DNA of 64,000 nucleotides from CAVPOO01 sp963707015 (GTDB lineage Bacteria > Pseudomonadota > Gammaproteobacteria > Thiohalobacterales > Thiohalobacteraceae): positions 372,001 to 436,000 of the forward strand of contig CAVPOO010000007.1 in assembly GCA_963707015.1 (NCBI GenBank). The letters are read 5' to 3'. The notes beneath the pieces were generated by a model. The model was not told the origin of the DNA. It did not search any database and saw nothing but the letters and a program-made list of their open reading frames with translations. Below, one piece after another: positions 1 through 8,755 of this stretch (positions within the stretch are counted from its first letter, which is position 1; each line of letters opens with the position of its first letter). A program made the translations under genes and the position numbers.

Positions 1-1
1 G

Positions 2-1450
2 TCCAGGCTGCTCCATGTCGACATGAGTTACCTCGAACACACGCGTCCCGGCAGGCTGCTCAACACCCTGCAGGATGTAACCAGCACGACCATGATCACG
101 ATCTGGACGCTGTTCAGCCTGATCGTCAATCTGTCCATGATTGGCGTCTTCACGGCCTTCCTGCTGTTGTTGTCCTGGAAGCTGACGCTGTTTGTCGGCG
201 TCGCACTGGCGGCCATCTCCCTGACAGTAAAGCTCCTGACCCACCGCGTGGAAGCCCTGTCACAGTCCCAGCTCGATGCCGACCAGGATCTGAAACAATC
301 CACCCTCGAAATCCTTCAGGGAATGCGCACCATCCGGGCCTTTACCCGTGAAGATCGCGAGCGGGAACGATTTGCCCGCATCTCGCGGCGGCTCAGCCGA
401 ATCGAAGCCGATCTGCACAAGATATCCGGTTTGATCGGCCCGGTCGCACAACTGCTGGCCGGTACGCTGCTGATACTGGTGCTGTTCACCGCCCTGCAGG
501 ATCCCGGCAACCTTTCCATGGTTCTGGTTTTCATATTCATCCTCTACCGACTCCACCCGCAGGTGATGGAACTCGATGAGGGCCGCAACACCCTGGTCGC
601 AGCGGCCCCCGAGGTTGAGGAACTGATGCGGATTCTGCGTGAGACCGCCAGACCCGCCGTGCAATCCGGCCCTGTCGTACTCGACCGACTGCGAACGGGC
701 ATCCGCTTCGACGGCGTGTCGTTTCGTTACGGTCCCGAGGACCGCTGGGCAATCGAGGACGTGTGTCTGGAAATCCCGCGCGGCAAGCGCATCGCCCTGG
801 CGGGGCCGTCCGGAGCGGGAAAATCCACCCTCATCAGTCTGCTGCTGCGCTTCTATGATCCACAGCGGGGCACAATCACGGTGAACGGCACGCCCCTGAG
901 GGACCTGGACCTGGAGAGCTGGCGGCGGCGCCTGGCGGTCGTCAGCCAGGATACGCACATCTTCAATGCCAGTATCCAGGACAACATCGCCTATGGTCGC
1001 GGCAATGCCGACCTGGACGAGGTCATCGCCGCCGCCCGCCAGGCGGACGCACACGGGTTTATTTCGGCATTGCCAAATGGCTACGACACCCTCGTCGGGG
1101 ATCAGGGTATCCGTCTTTCGGGCGGACAACGCCAGCGGATCGCACTGGCACGCGCCATTGTCAGGAAGGCGGACGTTCTTGTCCTGGACGAGGCAACCAA
1201 TGCCCTTGACAGTATCTCGGAACGGGCCGTGCTGGATTCGATACAGGCGCTGGGCGACGAATGCACGGTCATATCGATTGCCCACAGGCTGGCAACGATC
1301 ATGCAAGCGGACGAGATCATCGTGCTCGAAGCCGGACGCGTCAAGGAACAGGGCCATGCCGCTGAACTGCTGGCGAACCAGTCGCTCTTCGCACGTCTTT
1401 ATCAACTGCAGGAGGCTGCCGGGGACGACGAGGAAACGGCTGCTGACTGA
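2..1450 (+). CDS. MsbA-like ABC exporter (membrane domain fused to ATPase), 5' end cut by window
   Basis: This is a half-size type IV ABC exporter that probably flips a lipid-linked glycan or other lipophilic substrate across the inner membrane as a homodimer. The reading frame is open to the first base of the window, so the N-terminus is missing; the first visible ATG is at 23. Numbering from that ATG, hydrophobic helices occupy roughly residues 25-70 and 135-175. The nucleotide-binding domain has Walker A GPSGAGKST near residue 260, signature LSGGQRQR near 365, Walker B VLVLDEATNALD near 385 and a switch histidine in IAHRLAT. It lies at the edge of a polysaccharide gene cluster and converges on the next gene with an 18-bp gap. 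The substrate cannot be read from the sequence. Confidence 0.9.
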   Translation, partial: SRLLHVDMSYLEHTRPGRLLNTLQDVTSTTMITIWTLFSLIVNLSMIGVFTAFLLLLSWKLTLFVGVALAAISLTVKLLTHRVEALSQSQLDADQDLKQSTLEILQGMRTIRAFTREDRERERFARISRRLSRIEADLHKISGLIGPVAQLLAGTLLILVLFTALQDPGNLSMVLVFIFILYRLHPQVMELDEGRNTLVAAAPEVEELMRILRETARPAVQSGPVVLDRLRTGIRFDGVSFRYGPEDRWAIEDVCLEIPRGKRIALAGPSGAGKSTLISLLLRFYDPQRGTITVNGTPLRDLDLESWRRRLAVVSQDTHIFNASIQDNIAYGRGNADLDEVIAAARQADAHGFISALPNGYDTLVGDQGIRLSGGQRQRIALARAIVRKADVLVLDEATNALDSISERAVLDSIQALGDECTVISIAHRLATIMQADEIIVLEAGRVKEQGHAAELLANQSLFARLYQLQEAAGDDEETAAD

Positions 1451-1468
1451 TCAGACCCGTCCCCAGCA

Positions 1469-2740
1469 TCAGGCCCGGCAGAAATCCGCCAGGGGATCGC
1501 CGGCCCCGTGCAGGTCGAACAGTTCCACTGGCAGCGCCCGCTGGCGCAGTGCCGGTGCAACGTCATCCTCGAATCCATGCAGGGCATAGAGCCTCATCGC
1601 GCCGAGGCCGTCGGTATAGTATTGATCAACGGCCTCCAGCGCATCCTCGGCGGAGACCTTTTGCGCAGCGAAGAGAACCCGGCCGACGAATTCACCGCCT
1701 GCCACCGCGATCAGGGGGTTGTGACTCAGGAGACTCCTGACGGCTGCGGTATTCGCGACCGGTTTCAGCAGGATCTGCCCGTTCAGGCGATCACTCCCCG
1801 ACAGCCGTGCTCCCCATTTTCGCTTGTAACGCAGCACACCATCGCTGAGGCTCGGGCGGTTGGTGAAGCAGTTGACCTCCTCGCAGCCCCGCTCGTAGGC
1901 AAGCCGGACGATGAAATAGTAAAGACCGGCGAAGGCCCCATCGAGCGTCCGGGGATCGACGTCGACAGGCATACCGGTCCAGGGAAACCCGAGACTGCCG
2001 CCAGCGTGGATGAGAATGCCCGCCGCGATCACCTTGTCCTCACGGAGCACTTCGATGATTTCCCCGAACTCATGGATCGAGACGATCTTCGCCTCGGGCT
2101 CGATGAACGCCGCGTCGCCAAACCGCTTTCTGACATAGGGGACGTACAGGTCGTGGTAGAAAGCATGGAAGGCGGCTTCGGAATCGGTGGTCCTGAAGGT
2201 CAGCTGATACTTGCGTATGCGTCTGAGGTCCACGCCCTTGGCGTTCCTGGCCCAGCGCCCCACCACGGCCTCCCAGGTGTCGCCGAGCGGGATGACCATG
2301 TTGATCCAGGGCGGCAAGGCGAGAAAGCCCCGCCCTGGAATGAGTCCGCACGCCGGCCAGGGCAGGTCGAGAACCACCAGGTCGACGCCTGCCCGATACC
2401 GGCTGACCCAGGATTGCGCACGCAGCGGGTTGATGTCGAGCCCCGCCTCAGCGGTCTCATGCTCCCCGTACATGAGTTCCGTCAGGTAGGCCAGATTCTC
2501 CCGCAGGCCGAAATAGAAGACCTTCAAAGACTCGCCACTGTGCCGCTCCCTGCCTGACAGAAGCAGTGCATCTGCCTTGTAGGTCGCGAGCGACTTGACC
2601 GCTTCCACGCCGTGATCGCGAACCCTCTCAAGTGCGGTTCGGAGACGGTCAAATCGGCCTGGACGGTATACCGGCGGCGGTTTGGCAGCGCTCAGCGGGC
2701 CAAGGTGTGGGATGTGGGCAGGTGGGGTCGCGTGCTTCAT
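1469..2740 (-). CDS. FemAB/GNAT-like acyltransferase, polysaccharide/exosortase-associated type
   Basis: This protein of about 423 residues resembles the FemAB-related, GNAT-fold proteins found in exopolysaccharide and PEP-CTERM/exosortase clusters, which are thought to transfer an acyl or aminoacyl group onto a sugar or peptide. The acyltransferase-like core spans roughly residues 130-330, with RWARNAKGVDLRRIRKY and a later VNCFTNRPSLSDGVLRYKRK segment typical of such folds. The last ~90 residues form a separate tail. I chose the ATG at 2740 because the frame upstream reads like non-coding sequence, but there is no clear ribosome binding site and other starts (2770, 2797) are possible. It is transcribed against its neighbours. 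Substrate unknown; the family assignment rests on overall resemblance. Confidence 0.7.
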   Translation of the reverse strand: MKHATPPAHIPHLGPLSAAKPPPVYRPGRFDRLRTALERVRDHGVEAVKSLATYKADALLLSGRERHSGESLKVFYFGLRENLAYLTELMYGEHETAEAGLDINPLRAQSWVSRYRAGVDLVVLDLPWPACGLIPGRGFLALPPWINMVIPLGDTWEAVVGRWARNAKGVDLRRIRKYQLTFRTTDSEAAFHAFYHDLYVPYVRKRFGDAAFIEPEAKIVSIHEFGEIIEVLREDKVIAAGILIHAGGSLGFPWTGMPVDVDPRTLDGAFAGLYYFIVRLAYERGCEEVNCFTNRPSLSDGVLRYKRKWGARLSGSDRLNGQILLKPVANTAAVRSLLSHNPLIAVAGGEFVGRVLFAAQKVSAEDALEAVDQYYTDGLGAMRLYALHGFEDDVAPALRQRALPVELFDLHGAGDPLADFCRA

Positions 2741-3074
2741 GATGCCGGTGGCCGGACAGGGTTCCGGCATTCTAAGGAGGAATGCGGCACGCCACAATAC
2801 GGGGCCTGTCTGCCGATGGATCCGCGCCTGGCGTTGCCACTGCCCGCGGGTCAGCCGGCAGCGCGACGCGGCGCGGAAACAGCCGGAGATGAAAATCTCC
2901 GCTTACCGCCCGCAGATGGCCGCTTATCGCCTTGCCCGGAGGGAGGCCGCGAGCTGCGCCATTGCCGCGTTACAGCGCTTGACAAGGGGCCTGCCATTGC
3001 CTGCAAGCTGCGCCTTGCCCTGGCACGGCTCGGGGACTCTGAACCCGGCAATATCACCTTGAGGGAGTACTAGC
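2741..3074. other. Intergenic region with divergent promoters presumed
   Basis: This 334-bp gap separates the minus-strand FemAB-like gene from the plus-strand glycan operon, so it should hold both promoters. I see no clear sigma-70 boxes. Plus-strand open frames here have no family resemblance and their candidate start (2782) is only one base from the AAGGAGG-like run, so I do not call a gene. A strong hairpin sits at 2884-2901. Confidence 0.5.
2884..2901 (+). other. Perfect 7-bp hairpin with GAAA tetraloop
   Basis: CGGAGAT and ATCTCCG pair perfectly around a GAAA loop, about 175 bases upstream of the pyruvyl transferase start. No T-run follows, so it is not a normal intrinsic terminator. 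It may be a leader-RNA structure; the function is unknown. Confidence 0.4.
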
Positions 3075-4268
3075 ATGCCCAGAAATCACCGTAAGATAGA
3101 ACGTGTTCTGATACTGGCTGGGGATACGGATGGAAATCTGGGCGACGCCGCGATCGAGCTTGCAACCTGCGATGAACTCAGGCGCTTGAACCCCCAGGTC
3201 ACGATAGCCGCACTCTCCGATCGCCCGCAGAATGCGCGAAGAACATCTGCGGACGTCGTTATTCCCAAAGGCCTGAAAGGGCTTCCCGCGCTCATCCGTG
3301 CCGCCCGCAAAAGCGATCTGATCCTGTGCGGTGGCGGGGGACTGTTTCAGGATGACGACAGTCTGGTAAAGATGCCTTACTGGGCCGCACGCCTGCTGCT
3401 GGTTCGCCTGTTTGCACGGCGTATGGTCGGCTATTCAATCGGCGCCGGCCCGCTACAGGCCTGGACGAGCCGCCTGGCCGGGCGAATCGCGCTCTCGGTC
3501 CTCGACCCGGTCTCCGTTCGCGACGAGCAGGCCAGACAAACGCTCCAGCCGCTCACAGCCAGGACCGTGCGCGTGGTACCCGATCCCGCCTTGCTCCTGA
3601 AACCGGCCAGCAAAGAACAGGCGGAAGCGTTGCTGGAGGCGAACGGCGTGCCGCTGGACGGTCGACCGTTAATCGGTGTCGCCTTGCGACAGTGGTTTCA
3701 GCGACCAAGGAGCTGGATCCCGCACAAATATGCCTATCGGTACGGTCTGCGCAGGATTCGCGGCCGGGAACAGACTGACAGACTGGTCACGCTGGTGGCA
3801 CACACGCTGGACGCCCTGGCCGAAAAAACTTCTGCCTTTGTCGTGTTTCTCCCAAGCTACAACGTGGCCCATGAGAACGATGCGGCCATATGTCAACAGA
3901 CCATGCTGGCCATGCAGATCGGCAAGGCAGCGCTGCTCCAGATCGATGATCCCCGGCTCTACAAAGCTGTCGCCGGGCGGATGCAGGCCATGCTCGCCGC
4001 ACGCATGCATCCTGCGATTCTCGCCGCAGGAATGGGTGTGCCGGCGGTAGGACTGGCCTATAATCAAAAGTTCTCGGGTTTCTTTTCCCTCCTCGGCCGC
4101 GCGGATGCCGTCATCCCGCTGGAGCGTTTTGTTGCGGCCGACGATGTCGGGCCACTGGTGGCACGGATAACGTCCCTGCTCGGGGCACCGGACGATCTGC
4201 TGGCCGCGGTTGCGGATCTGAACAAAGCCACTGCCGAGTTCACCGCGTCACTGTTCCACATGGTTTGA
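3075..4268 (+). CDS. Polysaccharide pyruvyl transferase family protein
   Basis: This cytoplasmic enzyme of 397 residues belongs to the polysaccharide pyruvyl transferase family (CsaB-like), which adds a pyruvate ketal from phosphoenolpyruvate to a sugar in a surface glycan. Family features are an N-terminal GNLGDAAIE segment near residue 18, a GGGGLFQDD motif near residue 88, YSIGAGPL near 118, a VSVRDEQA motif near 150 and a C-terminal MHPAILAAGMGVPAVGLAYN segment that ends the second Rossmann-like domain. The start is supported by GAGGGAG about nine bases upstream of the ATG. It begins a plus-strand series of glycan genes. Some family members do not use pyruvate, so the exact reaction is inferred. 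Confidence 0.85.
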   Translation: MPRNHRKIERVLILAGDTDGNLGDAAIELATCDELRRLNPQVTIAALSDRPQNARRTSADVVIPKGLKGLPALIRAARKSDLILCGGGGLFQDDDSLVKMPYWAARLLLVRLFARRMVGYSIGAGPLQAWTSRLAGRIALSVLDPVSVRDEQARQTLQPLTARTVRVVPDPALLLKPASKEQAEALLEANGVPLDGRPLIGVALRQWFQRPRSWIPHKYAYRYGLRRIRGREQTDRLVTLVAHTLDALAEKTSAFVVFLPSYNVAHENDAAICQQTMLAMQIGKAALLQIDDPRLYKAVAGRMQAMLAARMHPAILAAGMGVPAVGLAYNQKFSGFFSLLGRADAVIPLERFVAADDVGPLVARITSLLGAPDDLLAAVADLNKATAEFTASLFHMV

Positions 4269-4321
4269 TGCCACCACCAGGCTCAGGCTGTGGATTCCAG
4301 ATAGCCTGACGATAGAGAGAC

Positions 4322-5566
4322 ATGTACAGGGCACTAGGCAGCTACCGCGCGATCTTCTCAGGTCAATGGTCGGACAGGCAGCGGACAAGACGCACGCAGG
4401 CACAAAAACTGCGGCGTCTGCTGGAACATGCCTACAAGACCGTTCCCTACTACAGAAAGCTGTTCGACGAGGCCGGCATTGTCCCGGGCCAGTGCAACTC
4501 CCTCGACGATCTGCGCCGGATCCCGGTGACATCGAAGGCTACACTGAGGCAGTCTGAGCCCCGGGATCTGATCAGCACAGACTATCGGCCCCGGGACCTG
4601 GAGCCGGATTGCAGCAGCGGCTCTACCGGAACACCCTTCACGGTATACCTGGACAAAGACTATGTGCTAAACCGGAACCTGCGCTTCCTGCGGGGCTTGC
4701 GCGCGGTCGGCTACCGGCCTGGGGACAAGCTGTTGTTGATAACCGACAGACACGGAAGCAAAGGGAAATCGTGGATGCGATGGAAGCAGATATCGCTCGA
4801 AGAACCGGCAGATCGCCTGCTGGAGACCATTGATGCCTACAGACCCGATGTCCTGTACGGCTTCGGCGCCCCGCTCCGCCAGCTCGCGGAACGCATTACC
4901 GGTACGGGTTACCGGATCACCTTCCCCATCAGAATTATCTGGACCGCCGAGACACTCGATTCGGTTTCCCGGCATCTGGTGGAAATCGCCTTCGCTACCA
5001 GGATCTTTGACTTCTACGGGATGACGGAAATGGGCCTGGTCGCCTGGGAGTGTCCGGCACATTCCGGCTATCACCTCTCCGAGGAGTCCGTCATCGTCGA
5101 GTATGTGCCTGTTGATGGTTCCGGAAACGCCCGGAAAATGGTCATGACCAACCTGGATCTGTATTCCATGCCGTTGATTCGGTTCGATTCAGGAGACCTG
5201 GGCGTTCAGGCGCCGGACGAAACATGCGCCTGCGGGCGAAGCCTGGCAAGGCTGGAGAGAGTCGAAGGCAGGGTAATCGACTGCATCAAACTGCCGGGTG
5301 GCGAAACGCTCTCCCCCTATCTTTTCATCTGTCAGTTTGAAATACTCCCCGGCTTACGCCGCTTTCAGATCGTGCAGGACGGCGACAATCACATTACGAT
5401 TTCCATTGACGCGGCCACGGAATCTCGGCCCTCACTCGACAGGGAGATTCCTAACATCATGCGCCGTATCGCTGGTAACCGCCTGGCATTCACTATCCAT
5501 TATAGCGACACGATTGCCAGCGCTGATGGCAGCAAATTTCGCGCCGTGCGCTCTCTCGTGGCCTGA
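4322..5566 (+). CDS. CapK/PaaK-like adenylate-forming enzyme
   Basis: This 414-residue protein belongs to the phenylacetate-CoA ligase-like (CapK) branch of adenylate-forming enzymes often found in capsule and exopolysaccharide clusters. Visible motifs are an N-terminal VPYYRKLFDEAGI segment, the phosphate-binding loop SSGSTGTPFTVY near residue 99, and FYGMTEMGLVAWEC near residue 232 with the adenine-binding core and a cysteine. Later CACGRSLARLERVEGR resembles the hinge region of PaaK. It starts 53 bp after the pyruvyl transferase and stops five bases before the glycosyltransferase, so all three are probably one operon. The acid it activates is not known; modification of the glycan is the likely role. 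Confidence 0.85.
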   Translation: MYRALGSYRAIFSGQWSDRQRTRRTQAQKLRRLLEHAYKTVPYYRKLFDEAGIVPGQCNSLDDLRRIPVTSKATLRQSEPRDLISTDYRPRDLEPDCSSGSTGTPFTVYLDKDYVLNRNLRFLRGLRAVGYRPGDKLLLITDRHGSKGKSWMRWKQISLEEPADRLLETIDAYRPDVLYGFGAPLRQLAERITGTGYRITFPIRIIWTAETLDSVSRHLVEIAFATRIFDFYGMTEMGLVAWECPAHSGYHLSEESVIVEYVPVDGSGNARKMVMTNLDLYSMPLIRFDSGDLGVQAPDETCACGRSLARLERVEGRVIDCIKLPGGETLSPYLFICQFEILPGLRRFQIVQDGDNHITISIDAATESRPSLDREIPNIMRRIAGNRLAFTIHYSDTIASADGSKFRAVRSLVA

Positions 5567-5571
5567 CGACA

Positions 5572-6699
5572 ATGAAATTGCTGTGCCTGAACTATGAATA
5601 TCCACCGATCGGCGGCGGCGGTGCGGTCGCGTCAAAAGGCCTGGCAGAGGCGCTGGTGACACTTGGCGACAGCATCGATGTTGTGACGTCTGGAATGAAG
5701 GGGCTCCCGCCAAGGGAAACCGTAGGGGAGGTGAACATTCACCGCGTCAGAGGCCTGCGACGTCACAGACACTACACCACGACCGCGGAGCTGCTGACGC
5801 AGATCTATCCCATCTATCGCCGCGCCCTGCGACTGGCTCGCCAGAGTCAATATGACCTGAACCATACCCATTTCATATTTCCCACCGGGCTCGCTGCCTA
5901 TCTGCTCAAGCGAAGGACAGGGCTTCCCTATATCATCACGGTTCACGGATCCGACGTGCCCGGGTACAATCCGGACCGTTTTCAACTCGAGCACAAATTA
6001 TCGCACTGGCTCTGGCGGGCAATTGTCGCAGACAGCTCCGGGCTGATTTGCCCATCGAACTTCATCAAGGGGCTGGTCCGGCAATATACCGACCAGCCGG
6101 TCACGGTCATCCCCAACGGCATCAATATCAAGCTCGATTATGCGGCCGTAGACAAAAGGCACCGTATCCTGATCGTTACCAGACTCTTTAAACGCAAGGG
6201 CGTACAGTATCTGCTCGAGGCCGTACGGGATCTGGAGTCGGACTGGGAGGTGCTGGTGGTCGGCGATGGACCCTATCTGCCGACGCTGAAGAAACTCGCG
6301 CAGGGAGTCCGCCCCAAGGTGCACTTCATGGGTTACCTCAAGGGCAGGGAGCTGCACGACGCCTATCACTCATCCAGGATATTCGTATTCCCCTCCATAC
6401 AGGAGAATTTCCCGGTCGTGTTACTCGAGGCGATGCAGGCCGGATGCGCGGTTATAACCACCAATATAGAGGGTTGCTCGGAAGTCATCGGTGACGCGGG
6501 AATAGCAACCACGCCGCACGACAGCGCGCAGATACGCGACGCCCTGCTGCGCCTGGTTCACGATGAGAATGAAATCGCGAGGTACAGTCGCCTCGCCCTG
6601 GAAAGGGTCAGGCAATTCGACTGGCAGTCCGTTGCGCGGCAGTATCACGCCACCTTCGAGCAGACGTTGAAGCTGGAACGTCCCGCTCGCGCCGGCTGA
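5572..6699 (+). CDS. Glycosyltransferase family 4 (GT-B fold)
   Basis: This 375-residue retaining glycosyltransferase of family GT4 would transfer a sugar from a nucleotide-sugar donor to a growing glycan at the cytoplasmic face of the inner membrane. The N-terminal domain starts with NYEYPPIGGGGAVASKGLAE, the glycine-rich acceptor-side loop common in GT4. It carries HGSDVPGYNP near residue 125. The C-terminal domain has VPVLVVGDGPYL-like donor-binding sequence and the EX7E motif in PSIQENFPVVLLEAMQAG near residue 275. The ATG follows the CapK-like stop by five bases, indicating translational coupling. Donor and acceptor cannot be predicted. Confidence 0.92.
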   Translation: MKLLCLNYEYPPIGGGGAVASKGLAEALVTLGDSIDVVTSGMKGLPPRETVGEVNIHRVRGLRRHRHYTTTAELLTQIYPIYRRALRLARQSQYDLNHTHFIFPTGLAAYLLKRRTGLPYIITVHGSDVPGYNPDRFQLEHKLSHWLWRAIVADSSGLICPSNFIKGLVRQYTDQPVTVIPNGINIKLDYAAVDKRHRILIVTRLFKRKGVQYLLEAVRDLESDWEVLVVGDGPYLPTLKKLAQGVRPKVHFMGYLKGRELHDAYHSSRIFVFPSIQENFPVVLLEAMQAGCAVITTNIEGCSEVIGDAGIATTPHDSAQIRDALLRLVHDENEIARYSRLALERVRQFDWQSVARQYHATFEQTLKLERPARAG

Positions 6700-6835
6700 C
6701 TGAACCGTGCTCGCCCGGCCCGCTGCCTCAGTTCAGCCACTGATGTACGGCAAGCACACTGCGCTCTGTGCGCCTTGGCTCGCGGCAAACTGGCCGCCGT
6801 CGCCGCGCCTGGCTGAGTGTTAAGTGGCCCTGGAC

Positions 6836-6955
6836 AGCCCGGATTTCTCACAGGGTGGCACGGAAAAACACGCAAAGAATGCACACCCATTCGAATTTTT
6901 TTCCGTGGATTCCGTGGCCATACTAGCCGTCATCGTCAGGTTGAAAAAGCACTAG
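6836..6955. repeat. Dispersed repeat copy 1, upstream of ligase cassette
   Basis: The gap after the glycosyltransferase starts with a solo end resembling the 247-bp MITE terminal repeat (AGCCCGGATTTCTCAC at 6836). It continues with CACGGAAAA-type sequence. Bases 6901-6955 match 10356-10410 at about 48 of 55 positions, both ending in GAAAAAGCACTAG. The ligase ATG follows five bases later. The two copies bracket the ligase-ACP-MBOAT genes. Confidence 0.75.
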
Positions 6956-6959
6956 CAGC

Positions 6960-8489
6960 ATGTTCCTCGAGTTAGACACCGGGACCCTGACCGAGCCGAT
7001 CACCGGCAGGCACTGGAATGCTGCTGAAATTCAGCGCCAGGTGGCAATGCGCATCGCTGCGTACCAGTCCCGGGGCATGCGATCGGGCGATCGCGTACTG
7101 ATACATTTTGGCAACCGGCTCGAGTTCTTTGCGGAGCTTCTCGCTGTCTGGCGTCTGGGCGGATGCGCGATCCCCGTCGACAGCCGGTTGACGCCCTTTG
7201 AGCTCGGAAAACTCCTGAGTGCCGCCACTCCGCGCTTCAGTGTCATCGACGATAGCACGCCAGCGGACACCGTCACGGCCGTGTCCGGCGTAACCCTGGT
7301 CAATACGCTGCAACAGGATGCCGGCCCTGTACGCAGCGTCATTTCCGGTAAGCGCCCCAGGCTCGACGATGATGCGCTCATTTTGTTCACCTCGGGCTCC
7401 ACGGGGGAGCCGAAGGGCGTGGTGCACAGCCACCGCTCTCTGCGCGCGCGCTGGATAAGTCTGCGCCAGTCGCTCGGACTGGAACCCTACCGACGGACGC
7501 TGTGTCTGCTGCCAACACATTTCGGCCATGGACTGATCTGCAACTGCCTGTATCCGTGGTTATCCGGATGCGATCTCTATGTGACACCGCCCTTCAAACC
7601 CGAGCTGATCATGCGACTCGGCGCACTGCTCGATGAGCACCGGATTACCTTCATGTCCTCGGTACCGTCGGTCTGGAATCTCGCCCTGAGGGTGGCGCAG
7701 CCACCGACCGCGGGCAGCCTGCGGCGCATCCAGATCGGATCCGCACCCTTATCGAAGGCACTCTGGAGCGACGTGCAACGCTGGGCGGCTATCAACGACG
7801 TAGTCAACGCTTACGGTATCACCGAGACCGCCAGCTGGGTCGCCGGAACGACGGGGGGCGAAGTGATACCCGAGAACGGTCTGATCGGCCAGCCCTGGGG
7901 CGCCACGATCAAGGTACTCCGCAGTCATGACACCCATGCGGTGCTGACGCCGGACATGGAGTGTGCCACCGGTGAGGCGGGCATGGTCTGGCTCAATACC
8001 CCTGCCTTGATGAAGGGCTATTTCCAGCGCCAGGATCTCACAGACGCCGTCGTCTGCCAGGGCTGGTTCATGACCGGCGATATCGGGCTCATCGACGCGC
8101 ACGGTCGGCTCCTGCTCAGGGGGCGGGAACGCGACGAGATCAACAAGGGTGGACTGAAGATATTTCCGGCCGATATCGATGCGGTCGTCGCGCAGTTCAC
8201 CGCGGTTGTCGACGTCTGCACGTTCGGTTTTGAGGACCCATACTACGGGGAGAACGTCGGCATGGCGCTGGTCCTGCAAAACCAGAGTAACGAGTCACTT
8301 CGCGCGCTGCACGGCTGGATCGAGGCGCACCTGGCCGAACACAAGCGTCCCGCGCGCTGGTATGTGCTGGATGAAATACCGCGCACGACCCGCGGCAAGA
8401 TCAACCGGATCAGCGTCATGCAGTCGTGCCTGGCAAGCCAGCCTGTGGACCTGCGCAAGATTCTCCGGGACCCGGACCTCGCGGGGTAA
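6960..8489 (+). CDS. AMP-dependent acyl/aminoacyl ligase
   Basis: This 509-residue member of the ANL superfamily would adenylate a carboxylic or amino acid with ATP and load it onto a thiol, most likely the carrier protein encoded next. The P-loop LFTSGSTGEPKGVVHSHRS lies near residue 142, the A5 motif YGITETASW near 285, the hinge-proximal MTGDIG motif near 371 and the C-terminal catalytic lysine in TTRGKINR near 487. It stops two bases before the carrier-protein ATG. The arrangement ligase, carrier, MBOAT-like protein matches the logic of DltA-DltC-DltB, and exosortase clusters also carry related ligase/ACP pairs. The activated acid is unknown. No ribosome binding site is obvious because the start abuts the repeat. 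Confidence 0.88.
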   Translation: MFLELDTGTLTEPITGRHWNAAEIQRQVAMRIAAYQSRGMRSGDRVLIHFGNRLEFFAELLAVWRLGGCAIPVDSRLTPFELGKLLSAATPRFSVIDDSTPADTVTAVSGVTLVNTLQQDAGPVRSVISGKRPRLDDDALILFTSGSTGEPKGVVHSHRSLRARWISLRQSLGLEPYRRTLCLLPTHFGHGLICNCLYPWLSGCDLYVTPPFKPELIMRLGALLDEHRITFMSSVPSVWNLALRVAQPPTAGSLRRIQIGSAPLSKALWSDVQRWAAINDVVNAYGITETASWVAGTTGGEVIPENGLIGQPWGATIKVLRSHDTHAVLTPDMECATGEAGMVWLNTPALMKGYFQRQDLTDAVVCQGWFMTGDIGLIDAHGRLLLRGRERDEINKGGLKIFPADIDAVVAQFTAVVDVCTFGFEDPYYGENVGMALVLQNQSNESLRALHGWIEAHLAEHKRPARWYVLDEIPRTTRGKINRISVMQSCLASQPVDLRKILRDPDLAG

Positions 8490-8491
8490 AC

Positions 8492-8755
8492 ATGGCCGCG
8501 GTGGATCGCTCGCAGCTTCGTGACGAACTGGTCGGGTTTCTTGACACCATCGCCCGCCCGGGTCCGTCAATCGATGCGGTTGATGACGATACCAACCTGT
8601 TCGACTCGGGCCTGCTCGATTCTCTGGCGGTGATACAGATCATCCTTCATCTGGAGCAACAGCATGGCGTGGACATGGCGGTTCAGGGCATCGACCCGAA
8701 CGACCTCGGGACTATTGCCGGAATCCTGAATGCCATTCAGCGCGCAAGTGGATGA
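8492..8755 (+). CDS. Acyl carrier protein
   Basis: This 87-residue carrier protein would hold an acyl or aminoacyl group on a 4'-phosphopantetheine arm. The prosthetic-group site is serine 44 in DSGLLDSLAVIQ, followed by a helix-rich HLEQQHGVDM region typical of the fold. A start at 8492 gives a normal carrier length and lies two bases after the ligase stop; an upstream in-frame start (8426) would overlap the ligase and is unlikely. Its last bases overlap the start of the next gene in an ATGA arrangement, so the three genes are translationally coupled. It most likely shuttles the ligase product to the membrane acyltransferase. Confidence 0.9.
   Translation: MAAVDRSQLRDELVGFLDTIARPGPSIDAVDDDTNLFDSGLLDSLAVIQIILHLEQQHGVDMAVQGIDPNDLGTIAGILNAIQRASG

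Noticed and set aside
2612..3073. Plus-strand open frames before the pyruvyl transferase
   Set aside because: No family resemblance, and the only Shine-Dalgarno-like run is too close to its ATG.
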